DNA of 64,000 nt from Psychrobacter immobilis (GTDB lineage: Bacteria; Pseudomonadota; Gammaproteobacteria; Pseudomonadales; Moraxellaceae), in contig NZ_CAJGZQ010000007.1 of NCBI RefSeq assembly GCF_904846185.1, forward strand, positions 104,496 to 168,495, in the 5' to 3' direction. A program made the position numbers and the translations under genes. The stretch's first letter is position 1. Each line of letters opens with the position of its first letter. Below are positions 27,032 to 35,342 of the stretch, piece after piece. Under the pieces are notes generated by a model. The model was not told the origin of the DNA. It searched no databases and was given only the letters and a program-made list of their open reading frames with translations.

Positions 27032-29218
27032 TTAAATCATCCCATGTGTTGTTGAGGCATTAGCAGCAGCACTGCCTTTTTTAGTATCAGAAAAACCGCT
27101 ATGACGTAACAAAGCATCGATACTAGCACTGCGACCACGGAAGTTTTCAAAGTTGATCTTGGCAGGGAAACTACCACCAACGGATAAAATTGTCTCACGG
27201 AAGGCTTTACCAGTGACTGGGTTAAAAATACCTTCTTCTTCAAACTTGCTAAAGGCATCTGCCGATAGCAACTCTGCCCATTTATACGAGTAATAACCTG
27301 CCGCATAGCCGCCTGCAAAGATATGACTAAAGCCGTTGGCAAAACGGTTATAGTCAGGCGTCTGCATGATAGCGATGTCGTCTCGAACGTTATTTAGCGT
27401 GTCTAAGATACCTTGATAATCAAGTGCTGGCGTGTGTGCATGAATCAATAAGTCAAACAGTGCGAACTCGATTTGACGTAGAGTTTGCATACCGCTTTGG
27501 AAATTCTTCACCGCCAATAACGCTTTAAGTTTGTCTTTTGGTAAGGGTTCACCTGTTTCGACATGACTGCTAATCAGCGCTATACCTTCGGCATCCCATG
27601 CCCAGTTTTCCATAAATTGACTGGGCAACTCGACTGCATCCCACTCGACGCCATTGACACCAGCGACATCACCGACCGTCACTTGGGTTAATAAATGATG
27701 TAGGCCATGACCAAACTCATGGAATAGAGTCAATACTTCATCGTGAGTCAATAAGCTTGGCTTGCCATCAAGGGCAGGAGTGAAATTACCCACCATAAAG
27801 CATACTGGTAGCTGCTGATGATTTTGTTCATCGTAAGTATAACGTGACTGGAAACCACTCATCCACGCGCCGCCGCGTTTACCACTGCGTGCAAATAAGT
27901 CAAAGTAAAAGCCACCAAGCAAGTTATCATCAGCATCGAATAACTGATAAAAGCTGACATCGTCGTGCCAGTGCGATACGGAATCACTTTGCTCTTGAAC
28001 TTTGATACCGTACAGCCGTTCAACGATGGCAAATAATCCGCTAATTACTTTTGGTAAGGGAAAGTACGGGCGGATTTCTTCCTGCGATAAGCTGAACTCG
28101 CTTTGTTTTACTTTTTCGGCAATATAAGCACTGTCCCATGCCTGTAACTCATCTATACCATAATCCTGCGCATACTTTTGCAACTGAGCTAAGTCTTGCT
28201 TAGCCGCTGGAGTTGCTTGAGTAGCCAAATCCCGTAAAAAAGTTTCTACTTCTGCCACACTATCTGCCATTTTCGTCGATAGTGAGACTTCTGCATAATT
28301 GTTAAAACCTAATAGCTTGGCTTTTTGCTCACGTAATTGCAGGATTTGACTCATGATATCGGCGTTGTTTAGCGACTCACCTTTGGCATTGGTGTGCGCA
28401 TCAAACTCAGAAGCACGCGTGACATAAGCGCGGTATAGGGTTTCGCGCAGATCGCGGTCATCCGCATGAGTCATGATGGCAAGATAAACAGGAATATTTA
28501 AGCTTGCTACGTAATAAGGACTTGGTAACGCATCGACTTCTACTTGCGTAAGCGTACCGTTAGCAAGCTGACGGGCTTTATATTGTTCGCCAGCGTCTGC
28601 GAGTAGCGCCAGTCCGCTTTCCGTTAAACCCGTCAATTGCTCTTGCTGTAGCGGTAGGGCATAGGCTTGGGTAGCATCCAATACGTTGTCTGAAAAGGTC
28701 GCTGATAAGGTGGAAAGCTGACTTTGAATAGCTGCAAATTTTTCTTGTTCATCTCTTGGTAATGCAACACCTGACAGCTCAAAACTGCGTAGCGCCAGCT
28801 CAATAGCCCGCGCTCGTGCAGGTTCAAGGGCGGCAAAAAATGCTGTGTCATTGACGATAGTTTGATAGCGATTAAATAGCGGCTGATGCTGTCCCACTCG
28901 TGTGCCATAGGCAGATAGTTTAGGTAGCAGTTCATGATGGACATGACGAATGTCATCATTGCTCATGACGCTATTCAGGTGCGATAGAATGCCCCAACTG
29001 CGATCCAATGCCAGATTAATATGATCAAAAGTCATAATATCCGCCAGTGCTTGCTCAGCACTGATATCAGTAGTGCTGTTATGGCTGTCCGTATCTGCGC
29101 TCATTTCATCTAAAAATGTATTGGCTGCATCGATTGCACTGATGACATGGCTTTGTAATGTACTTGGCGAAACGTTGTCAAAATCGACAAGGCGTAAATC
29201 TGTAGGAAGGGTTTTCAT
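27032..29218 (-). CDS. prlC: Oligopeptidase A (M3 metallopeptidase)
   Basis: PrlC is a cytosolic zinc endopeptidase that degrades oligopeptides, including cleaved signal peptides. The zinc motif is LFHEFGHGLHHLL, with the third ligand in the downstream VELPSQFMENWAWD segment. Other family parts are GGFYFDLFARSGKRGGAWM and FANGFSHIFAGGYAAGYYSYKWAELLSADAF (split in two halves here by one variable residue block). At 728 residues it is somewhat longer than the 680 of E. coli, mainly by a Ser/Asp-rich insert near residues 37-53 and a tail. It is divergent from the Balon gene and forms an operon with yheV. Confidence 0.95.
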   Translation of the reverse strand: MKTLPTDLRLVDFDNVSPSTLQSHVISAIDAANTFLDEMSADTDSHNSTTDISAEQALADIMTFDHINLALDRSWGILSHLNSVMSNDDIRHVHHELLPKLSAYGTRVGQHQPLFNRYQTIVNDTAFFAALEPARARAIELALRSFELSGVALPRDEQEKFAAIQSQLSTLSATFSDNVLDATQAYALPLQQEQLTGLTESGLALLADAGEQYKARQLANGTLTQVEVDALPSPYYVASLNIPVYLAIMTHADDRDLRETLYRAYVTRASEFDAHTNAKGESLNNADIMSQILQLREQKAKLLGFNNYAEVSLSTKMADSVAEVETFLRDLATQATPAAKQDLAQLQKYAQDYGIDELQAWDSAYIAEKVKQSEFSLSQEEIRPYFPLPKVISGLFAIVERLYGIKVQEQSDSVSHWHDDVSFYQLFDADDNLLGGFYFDLFARSGKRGGAWMSGFQSRYTYDEQNHQQLPVCFMVGNFTPALDGKPSLLTHDEVLTLFHEFGHGLHHLLTQVTVGDVAGVNGVEWDAVELPSQFMENWAWDAEGIALISSHVETGEPLPKDKLKALLAVKNFQSGMQTLRQIEFALFDLLIHAHTPALDYQGILDTLNNVRDDIAIMQTPDYNRFANGFSHIFAGGYAAGYYSYKWAELLSADAFSKFEEEGIFNPVTGKAFRETILSVGGSFPAKINFENFRGRSASIDALLRHSGFSDTKKGSAAANASTTHGMI

Positions 29219-29673
29219 AAAAGTATCCGATATCTGATCGTAGTGAATGAATTATTATTGAGTAAACGTCGCTTTATATAAGAGATTGGCTTGCCGTGAC
29301 ATCTAGAACATCATTAGCGTTGTGTTATTTTTCTTTTTTGCTGTCTTATCGATAAGCTATATAAAAGATGGGTTCGTTTGACGAAAATACAACCTAATCA
29401 TTGACTATAAAGAAAGTGAATCGAGAAGATAGTGGATATTTAAGGGGTTTAAAAGGGATCAGTCAGTCTTTTAGAACAATACAGAGTGTTCTACTTACAA
29501 AGCGCTATCATTTGCTTGCAAATTAACCCTACAGCGAGTGAGGTTTGACTGCTAGCATCAAGGCAATGGAATAAAAAGATTAAGCGCTATTGATAGCAAA
29601 AACTATGAATCAGTTGATTCATATTAAAAATCACAATGTTAAAAGTAAATGATAATAAAACAAGGAGCAATAA
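29219..29673. other. Divergent promoter region between prlC and Balon
   Basis: The 455 bases hold no gene. The most notable element is the palindrome at 29604-29623, listed separately. The ribosome-binding site of the Balon gene (AAGGAGC) lies at the right edge. Confidence 0.5.
29604..29623. promoter_or_regulatory. Perfect 9+2+9 palindrome upstream of Balon
   Basis: TATGAATCA and TGATTCATA flank a 2-base centre. The site ends 50 bases before the Balon start codon, where a promoter or operator would be expected. It has the size of a site for a dimeric regulator. No regulator is identified. Confidence 0.5.
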
Positions 29674-30786
29674 ATGAAAGCGACTCTCAAAAGTTTACGT
29701 GAAACCAAAGCCAATCCTGCGGTTAGTATCTTTGTTAAGACTCATCGCGAGCATCCTGCTAATGATAAAGATCCCATTGCCCTGAAGAACCAATTAAAAG
29801 TGGCTGAAGAACGCTTAACCAACGAATACGATAAGCGCACAGCGACTACCATACTCGATAAGATCCATGATAAAACCAAAGAGCTAAATCACAACTTAAA
29901 TCTTGATACCTTGGCTATTTTTGCTAGTACTGAGGATGTGCAAGTTATCCGTATGCCGATTGACACCACGGAGCGTGTGGTGATTTCACATCGTTTTGCG
30001 ACTCGAGATTTGGTGCGTGATATGGCAAGCGCGGTCCATTATTACACCTTGGTGCTCACTCGTGATAATGCCCGCTTGATTGAAGCGTCTAATGATCGCG
30101 TAGTGAGAGAGTTCGATAAGGACGACGACCTGCAAAAAAACATGGATAATATTCCATTTCCTATTGAAAACAATGGTTTGTATACGACAGGCGACGGTGG
30201 CTCAGATCGCTCATCTAATAATGAAAGCAGCTATCTAAAAGAGTTTTTTAATCAGGTGGATAAAAGCGTACAAGAGTTGTGGGGTGAGCACAAAATGCCT
30301 TTGGTCGTAGTTGGCGATGCTAAAAATATCGGCTACTATAAAGAAGTTTGTGATCGTCCAGACAATATCATTGCCACAGTGTCAAATGCGACCAATCTAG
30401 AAGATGGTAGTGCTCAGCATATTATCAATAGTGTGCAAGAGGCGGTGGAAGGCTATCGTACATCACTGCATCAAGCTGCCATGGGTGAGATTGATAAAGC
30501 ACGCGGTGCCAATATGTTACAAACAGATCTACAAGAAGTCTACCGCAGTGCCTTCCAAGGTGCAGGCGAGACACTTTATGTCCGTCGTGGTTATATACAA
30601 TCGGCCAAAATTGATGAAAAGGCACAGACTTTGAGTCTTGCAGATGATGCGGCTTCAGAAGGCGTTACTGATGATGCCATTGGCGAAATCATTGAGCATG
30701 TCATTCATAATGGTGGCGAAGCAGTATTTATGCCACAAGATATTATGGGTGAAGATCAACCAATTGCTTTGGTGACACGCTATTAA
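29674..30786 (+). CDS. balon: Balon-family ribosome hibernation factor (aeRF1/Pelota-like)
   Basis: The 370 residues match what I know of Balon from Psychrobacter urativorans, a bacterial relative of archaeo-eukaryotic aeRF1 and Pelota that enters the ribosomal A site with EF-Tu and stalls translation during cold or stress. Visible layout: N-terminal domain about 1-118 (charged helices, then LDTLAIFASTEDVQVIRMP), middle domain about 120-275 (YYTLVLTRDNARLIEAS strands, then PLVVVGDAKNIGYYKE), and an L7Ae-like C-terminal domain (ETLYVRRGYIQSAK, then GEIIEHVIHNGGEAVFMP). Where aeRF1 has the GGQ loop there is residues 171-186, containing D-G-G-S; the Gln is absent, so peptidyl-tRNA hydrolysis is not expected. 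The gene appears monocistronic with AAGGAGC before the ATG. Name and mechanism are from the family; I could not run an alignment. Confidence 0.88.
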   Translation: MKATLKSLRETKANPAVSIFVKTHREHPANDKDPIALKNQLKVAEERLTNEYDKRTATTILDKIHDKTKELNHNLNLDTLAIFASTEDVQVIRMPIDTTERVVISHRFATRDLVRDMASAVHYYTLVLTRDNARLIEASNDRVVREFDKDDDLQKNMDNIPFPIENNGLYTTGDGGSDRSSNNESSYLKEFFNQVDKSVQELWGEHKMPLVVVGDAKNIGYYKEVCDRPDNIIATVSNATNLEDGSAQHIINSVQEAVEGYRTSLHQAAMGEIDKARGANMLQTDLQEVYRSAFQGAGETLYVRRGYIQSAKIDEKAQTLSLADDAASEGVTDDAIGEIIEHVIHNGGEAVFMPQDIMGEDQPIALVTRY

Positions 30787-30856
30787 TTGCTAGATAGTGC
30801 TTATTGATGACAATCTTTTGCGAATTCGCCATTGATAGAAGATAGGTATAATATGG

Positions 30857-30890
30857 GAGCATTGGTTCGATAAGAATCAATGCTCTTTTT
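30857..30890 (+). terminator. Terminator after Balon
   Basis: GAGCATTGGTTC pairs with GAATCAATGCTC (one G:U) around a 5-base loop, followed by five T. It ends the Balon transcript before the next gene. Confidence 0.87.
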
Positions 30891-30950
30891 ACATTGATGA
30901 TATATTAAGCCTTTACCTAAAACATATGCTTGATTGCCGTAGATTGTTAA

Positions 30951-31703
30951 ATGATGCGAAATAACATACCAAATACTCTCATGCTATTTAGCGTCACAGC
31001 AATGATGGCCTTTAGCTCCAGTCTCAGTATGGCAGAGACAGATGTGAATAATATATCTGTGAGCCATCTATCATGGGGTCAATTGCCGCCTTCTATTCAA
31101 AACTATTATCAAATAGACTCTAAAAAAAATAAAATGAGGCTAAAGACCAAAGATATTGTTGCTATTCGTTCTTGGATTGGCACAGTAGGAGAACAGTATT
31201 TGGTTCAATTACAGCGTTTCAATTCAACCAATAGCCCTGACGAGCCAGCAGGAGAGGTCTTCACGCATTTATATGTTATAGATGAACAAGAGGCTTTACG
31301 AGTATGGCAAATATATGACTATGTACCCTGCGATGGGTTAGATGTAATCGCAGAATTCGCTAAAAACACCGCCGTAGTGACTGATATTAATAATAACGGT
31401 GTTGTCGAAGTGAGTGTGCCTTATTATCTCGGTTGTCGTGGTGACGTAAGTTATGATGAGATGAAAGTAGTCATGTACGAAGGGCAGCAAAAATTTGCTG
31501 TACGTGGCAATTCTGCAATTTGTAACGCCAAGACAGACCAGCCAGTTGATGCTACTGGTTATTACGGTGGTGACTACAAGATTGATGAAAAATTACTACA
31601 GCAATCAGCGCTATCAGCTTCTCAAAAATCAGTATTTAGGCGTCACTTGCAATCAGTGTGGCGAGATAACCAATGTTCCATTTATTTTAAGTATGATGAC
31701 TAA
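30951..31703 (+). CDS. Secreted protein of unknown function
   Basis: The 250 residues start with a Sec signal peptide (MLFSVTAMMAFSSSLSMAE, cleavage probably after SMA). The mature part has YLVQLQRFNS, then DINNNGVVEVSVPYYLGCRGDVSYDEMKVVMYEG and KFAVRG. I have seen this last arrangement (Asp/Asn-rich strand, GC-R-x-DVS, MK-x-x-MYE) in uncharacterised secreted proteins annotated with surface polysaccharide loci (M949_RS01915-type), but I hold that link loosely. Four cysteines could form disulphides. No ribosome-binding site is obvious before the ATG pair at 30951. Confidence 0.65.
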   Translation: MMRNNIPNTLMLFSVTAMMAFSSSLSMAETDVNNISVSHLSWGQLPPSIQNYYQIDSKKNKMRLKTKDIVAIRSWIGTVGEQYLVQLQRFNSTNSPDEPAGEVFTHLYVIDEQEALRVWQIYDYVPCDGLDVIAEFAKNTAVVTDINNNGVVEVSVPYYLGCRGDVSYDEMKVVMYEGQQKFAVRGNSAICNAKTDQPVDATGYYGGDYKIDEKLLQQSALSASQKSVFRRHLQSVWRDNQCSIYFKYDD

Positions 31704-31707
31704 TTCT

Positions 31708-32466
31708 ATGACTACCACAACCTCTTTTGTGCTAACCAGCTATAACATTCATAAAGGCATGTCGCCGATGAATCGCCAAGTTAAAATACAAGGTATCGCC
31801 CAAGCGCTCGATATTATTGGCTCCGATGTACTGTGTCTCCAAGAAGTGCAAGGTCAGAATCTTAAGCGCAATATGCAGTACAACGAATATCCTGATCAAT
31901 CGCAACATGAATGGTTTGGTGAGTATTTACAGCTGCAAAATAGCTATGGTAAAAACTCAGAGTATGAAAACGGTCATCATGGCAATGCGGTATTGAGCCG
32001 TTTTCCATTGGATCCTAAGCATAACGTCAATATCACCGTTAATAAGCTTGAGCAGCGTGGCGTCTTGCACTGCGAAGTACAACCAGTTGGATGGGATGTA
32101 CCAGTGGTTGTACTGTGTGCACACCTAAATTTGTTTGAGCGTGATCGCATCAAGCAATATGAAGCCATTGCCAACTATGTTCGTAATGAGATTGCACCTG
32201 ATCAACCACTAATTTTGGCAGGAGATTTTAATGATTGGAAAAAAATGTCTTGTGATAAGCTGGCTACTAGCTTGGGTATGACCGAAGCTTTCAAGCATTG
32301 TCATGGCAAACTGCTGCCAACTTTCCCAGCCAAGCTTCCTGTGCTGAGCTTAGATCGTATTTATGTGCGTAATCTAAGAGTGAAAAATGCCTGGGTGCAT
32401 ACGGGCAAACCATGGTCGACACTGTCTGATCATCTGCCGCTCAGTGCGGAATTGGCACATTTATAA
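31708..32466 (+). CDS. Endonuclease/exonuclease/phosphatase family protein
   Basis: The fold is recognised from TSYNIHKGMS (first strand with the Asn ligand), DVLCLQEVQ (Glu metal ligand), GNAVLSRFPL, VVLCAHLNL (His), LILAGDFNDW (Asp/Asn) and LDRIYV with TLSDHLPLSAEL (final Asp-His pair). All catalytic positions of Mg-dependent EEP hydrolases are intact. Such proteins cut DNA, RNA or phospholipid head groups; the substrate cannot be assigned. I use the ATG at 31708, 4 bases after the preceding stop; ATGs at 31693/31696 would overlap that gene. Translational coupling with the secreted protein is likely. The length is 252 residues. Confidence 0.85.
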   Translation: MTTTTSFVLTSYNIHKGMSPMNRQVKIQGIAQALDIIGSDVLCLQEVQGQNLKRNMQYNEYPDQSQHEWFGEYLQLQNSYGKNSEYENGHHGNAVLSRFPLDPKHNVNITVNKLEQRGVLHCEVQPVGWDVPVVVLCAHLNLFERDRIKQYEAIANYVRNEIAPDQPLILAGDFNDWKKMSCDKLATSLGMTEAFKHCHGKLLPTFPAKLPVLSLDRIYVRNLRVKNAWVHTGKPWSTLSDHLPLSAELAHL

Positions 32467-32553
32467 ATGATTATTAAATAAGCTTAAGTTATTCACTAAA
32501 AATAAAATTGAATGCAAATATAAAGTAATAGATACCTATAAGGATATATAACG

Positions 32554-33558
32554 ATGTCTACTCTTTCTCATAATGTGCTACCAACGACCCAACATGCTGT
32601 ACTCATACGTGAGTTTGGCGAACCTGAAGTGATGAGCTATCAAGAGGATGTGGCCATTCCTGTGTTAACAGACAATCAGGTGTTGGTCAAAGTTGCTTAC
32701 GCGGGTATCAATCCTGTCGATTACAAAACGCGTCAAGGCAAAGGCTGGGGCGCTGATGCCATTCAAAAAGACAAGTTTGATAAAAATGAGCCTGCAATTT
32801 TGGGGTTTGATATGTCAGGCACTGTGGTCGATAGTCGTAGTGAGCAATTTACTATCGGTACACAGGTCGCTGCCCTGACTTTTCATGGTGGCTGTTATGC
32901 AGAGTATGTAGCAGTCGATGCTGACATGCTGGCAAAAGTACCGGATTCTGTCACATTAGAGCAAGCAGGTGCGCTGCCTTGTATTGGACAGACGGCGATA
33001 CAGTTTGTAGAGTTTGCAGATATTCAAGATGGTGAGCATGTGGTGATAAACGCGCCAGCAGGCGGCGTGGGTCACTTGTTGATTCAGCTGCTCATGGATA
33101 AAGTGGCTAAAAACAATATCAAGGTGACCGTCATTTGCTCACCAGAGAAATATGCCAAGCTTGATGAAATAATAGATACCAATCAGCTTACAGGTTGGAT
33201 TGATTATACCAAAGATGGTGAATTCCCTGAATTAAAGGCAGATGTGCTACTGGATTTGGTCGGTAATGAGGCAGGCGTGCGAGCGCTTAGCGTGCTCAAA
33301 TCAGGCGGACGCGTGAATGTATTACCAACCATTTGGGTGGATAAACTCAAAGAAGCGGGTAGCCAGAAACAGTTAAAGGTAGCAGGTTATAAGGCGCAGC
33401 GTAGTGGTGAAGATATGGCCCGAGTTTTACAGCTCGTTGCAGATGGTAAGCTAACGCTACGTATTCAGCAAACCTATCCACTGTCTGAAGTGGTCGCGGC
33501 TCATCATGAGCTGCAAAAAGGTGCTGCTTTTGGCAAGATCGTTTTAAAAGTGAGCTAG
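32554..33558 (+). CDS. Zinc-independent alcohol dehydrogenase / quinone oxidoreductase-like protein
   Basis: The 334-residue medium-chain dehydrogenase has the GroES-like N-terminal domain (VLVKVAYAGINPVDYKTRQG, ILGFDMSGTVV) and a Rossmann domain with NAPAGGVGHLLIQL for NADPH. The structural-zinc cysteines of true alcohol dehydrogenases are missing, which places it with quinone oxidoreductases (QOR). LADLVGNEAG-type and GKIVLKV segments close it. A ribosome-binding site (AAGGATATA) precedes the ATG. The TAG stop overlaps the left TA of a MITE-like element (33556-33728), so the present C-terminus may have been set by the insertion. Confidence 0.88.
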   Translation: MSTLSHNVLPTTQHAVLIREFGEPEVMSYQEDVAIPVLTDNQVLVKVAYAGINPVDYKTRQGKGWGADAIQKDKFDKNEPAILGFDMSGTVVDSRSEQFTIGTQVAALTFHGGCYAEYVAVDADMLAKVPDSVTLEQAGALPCIGQTAIQFVEFADIQDGEHVVINAPAGGVGHLLIQLLMDKVAKNNIKVTVICSPEKYAKLDEIIDTNQLTGWIDYTKDGEFPELKADVLLDLVGNEAGVRALSVLKSGGRVNVLPTIWVDKLKEAGSQKQLKVAGYKAQRSGEDMARVLQLVADGKLTLRIQQTYPLSEVVAAHHELQKGAAFGKIVLKVS

Positions 33559-33728
33559 AGTATGTGCTTAATCTGAAGGCATGCGACTAAATGGGCTAAA
33601 AGTGGTTAAATCTTTCTAGACTGCATCAAATAGCTGGTTAATATTCCGATATTAACGGTGCTATTTTCCTTGTTTGGCTACCGTTTAGCTCATTTTTATC
33701 ACCATTTTCAAAACGAGGACGCGCTCTA
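33556..33728. repeat. TA-flanked inverted-repeat element (MITE-like, copy C)
   Basis: The 173-base segment aligns along its whole length with copy B. The right end CGAGGACGCGCTC with flanking TA is well kept; the left end GAGTATGTGCTTA has drifted. Shared inner blocks are TAAATGGGCTAAAA and TTTTTATCACCATTTT with copy A, and TTTCCTTGTTTG with copy B. The left TA is part of the stop codon of the oxidoreductase gene. Confidence 0.75.
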
Positions 33729-33750
33729 GCTTATATTAAGTTACATTAAT

Positions 33751-34383
33751 TTAATGCGGTAGCACTTTTCGAAACGTGAGGCTGATGCGCCCTGATGCGA
33801 CAGTTTTGGTTTTTGTAATGGTATGATTCCAAAAATCCTGCGTATCGCCATGCATGACGATAAGCTGACCGGACTCAAGATATAGCTCAACTTTGACGGG
33901 CTTGTTCTTTTGTCTAATAGTTTTATGCTTAAAAACAAATTTTCGCCTAGCACCGAGCGATAAAGAAGCGATAATCGGCTGCGCGCCCAGCTCTTTTTCA
34001 TCGTCTGCATGATATCCCATGCCATCAGCACCAGAGGGATAGTGGTTAAGTAAGCAAGAATTAAAATCAACGTTGATACCACTGTTTGATAACTGCTGTT
34101 CAATATGTCGTTTTACGTGCAACATCTGCTTTGTCCATGGAATGGCTCGACGCGTCTGTCCAGAGTAATGATAACTGACATCGTGGTCACCCATCCAGAC
34201 GATTTGGCGAGTGGTAACATGTGTTTTACCAAATAACGTCACGATGTCAGACTGCCAAGGTAGCTCATTTAGTAAATTCTCATACAGAGCGTTAGCCTCA
34301 AGAATAACTATTCCTAAGTCATTGACCTGACCATCATAAGGCAATAGGTTATCAGTCGGTGTAGGGGCAAAAAGGTCAGTCAT
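33751..34383 (-). CDS. alkB: AlkB-like Fe(II)/2-oxoglutarate dioxygenase
   Basis: AlkB proteins remove alkyl lesions from DNA bases by oxidative demethylation. The 210 residues show the iron ligands His125 and Asp127 (GYHADDE) and His187 (FWNHTITKTK), and the 2-oxoglutarate-binding Arg199 and Arg205 at the end (GRISLTFRK). NHYPSGADGMGYHADDE and SLSLGARRKFVFKHK resemble the ALKBH2/ALKBH3 type more than E. coli AlkB. The gene is convergent with the oxidoreductase across the MITE. No Ada box was found upstream. The following alpha/beta hydrolase gene lies 17 bases before its start. Confidence 0.88.
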   Translation of the reverse strand: MTDLFAPTPTDNLLPYDGQVNDLGIVILEANALYENLLNELPWQSDIVTLFGKTHVTTRQIVWMGDHDVSYHYSGQTRRAIPWTKQMLHVKRHIEQQLSNSGINVDFNSCLLNHYPSGADGMGYHADDEKELGAQPIIASLSLGARRKFVFKHKTIRQKNKPVKVELYLESGQLIVMHGDTQDFWNHTITKTKTVASGRISLTFRKVLPH

Positions 34384-34400
34384 GACTTAGATGGCTCAGC

Positions 34401-35291
34401 TTATTCATGACTATGATAATGCTCATTGATAACTTGAGCACATAATTCAGGTGCTTCCATCGGCAGTAGATGACCATAATCTAACAAAGATATGATGCTG
34501 TCATCAGGGACGAATTTTTGCCATTGTTGTCGCACTTTATGGTTGATAAACAACGTCGGCTTGCCAGTGATAAGCGTATAAGGACAGCTCAATTGCTTGA
34601 GGGCGGTATCGATATGCGGCGCGCCGAAATAGTTGGCGAGCTCTTGTTCAGGCGCAAATATCAGCGTGTAACTGCCACTGGTATCTTTGGATAAACTTTG
34701 CTCTGCAAATACCCGCAAATGCGCATCACTCATTCGTCTATAAGCACGTTGAGCGCGTAAGTTCTCATAATAATCATTGATGCTTGCCCAAGTAGATTGT
34801 TTGGTGAGAGTGCTTTTAAACGGTTCGCGACTGAGCAGAAGCTTACGCGGCAATAGGTTGTAAAGTCTGGCTTGTGGTTTGGTAAAGGTCACAGGCTCTA
34901 TTAAATATAGCTGTGAAAACAGATCTGGGCGCTGGGCTGCAGCGATGGCAGTGGCAGTGGCTCCTTGCGAATGACCAATACCAACGATGGGTTTGTCTTG
35001 CGTTTTTTCTAAAAATTCAATAAGTATCTCAGCATCCTGCTCGCGCGTAAGACGACGGCGCTGCGGCTTGTCATACCAGTAGCCACGAAGCGCAAGCGAG
35101 CTGATTTCAAAGTCAGTTGCCAGCGCATTTAATAAGGGACTATAAGTACCAACGGTAAAACTATTGCCACCATAAAAGTGTGCTGGCACGCGAGAGGTAG
35201 TACTTGACTGTATCGATGGCGTAAGCTGACTAAGGTTATAGTAGCGCGCTTGTTTTCCACTAATATTAATATTTTTTGCAAATGCTTTCAT
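34401..35291 (-). CDS. Alpha/beta hydrolase
   Basis: The fold is recognised by the oxyanion segment HFYGGNSFTVGTYSPLLNAL, the nucleophile elbow GIGHSQGATATAIAA (Ser), the CPYTLITGKPTLFI strand leading to the acid, and a C-terminal GHLLPMEAPE with the catalytic His. The substrate is unknown; the layout fits esterases and lactonases of the lipase group. I start at the ATG at 35291 (296 residues); a GTG at 35300 is closer to the AAGGA site and would add three residues. It precedes alkB by 17 bases on the same strand and follows the ABC exporter gene, so the three may be co-transcribed. Confidence 0.85.
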   Translation of the reverse strand: MKAFAKNINISGKQARYYNLSQLTPSIQSSTTSRVPAHFYGGNSFTVGTYSPLLNALATDFEISSLALRGYWYDKPQRRRLTREQDAEILIEFLEKTQDKPIVGIGHSQGATATAIAAAQRPDLFSQLYLIEPVTFTKPQARLYNLLPRKLLLSREPFKSTLTKQSTWASINDYYENLRAQRAYRRMSDAHLRVFAEQSLSKDTSGSYTLIFAPEQELANYFGAPHIDTALKQLSCPYTLITGKPTLFINHKVRQQWQKFVPDDSIISLLDYGHLLPMEAPELCAQVINEHYHSHE

Positions 35292-35342
35292 AATGTACAC
35301 ACATCCTTGTGTCTGATTTTTAATGAAAATTAAGGGTTGTAC

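Noticed and set aside
30816..30860. Promoter just before the Balon terminator (TATAAT at 30847)
   Set aside because: No properly spaced -35 and it would transcribe only the hairpin.
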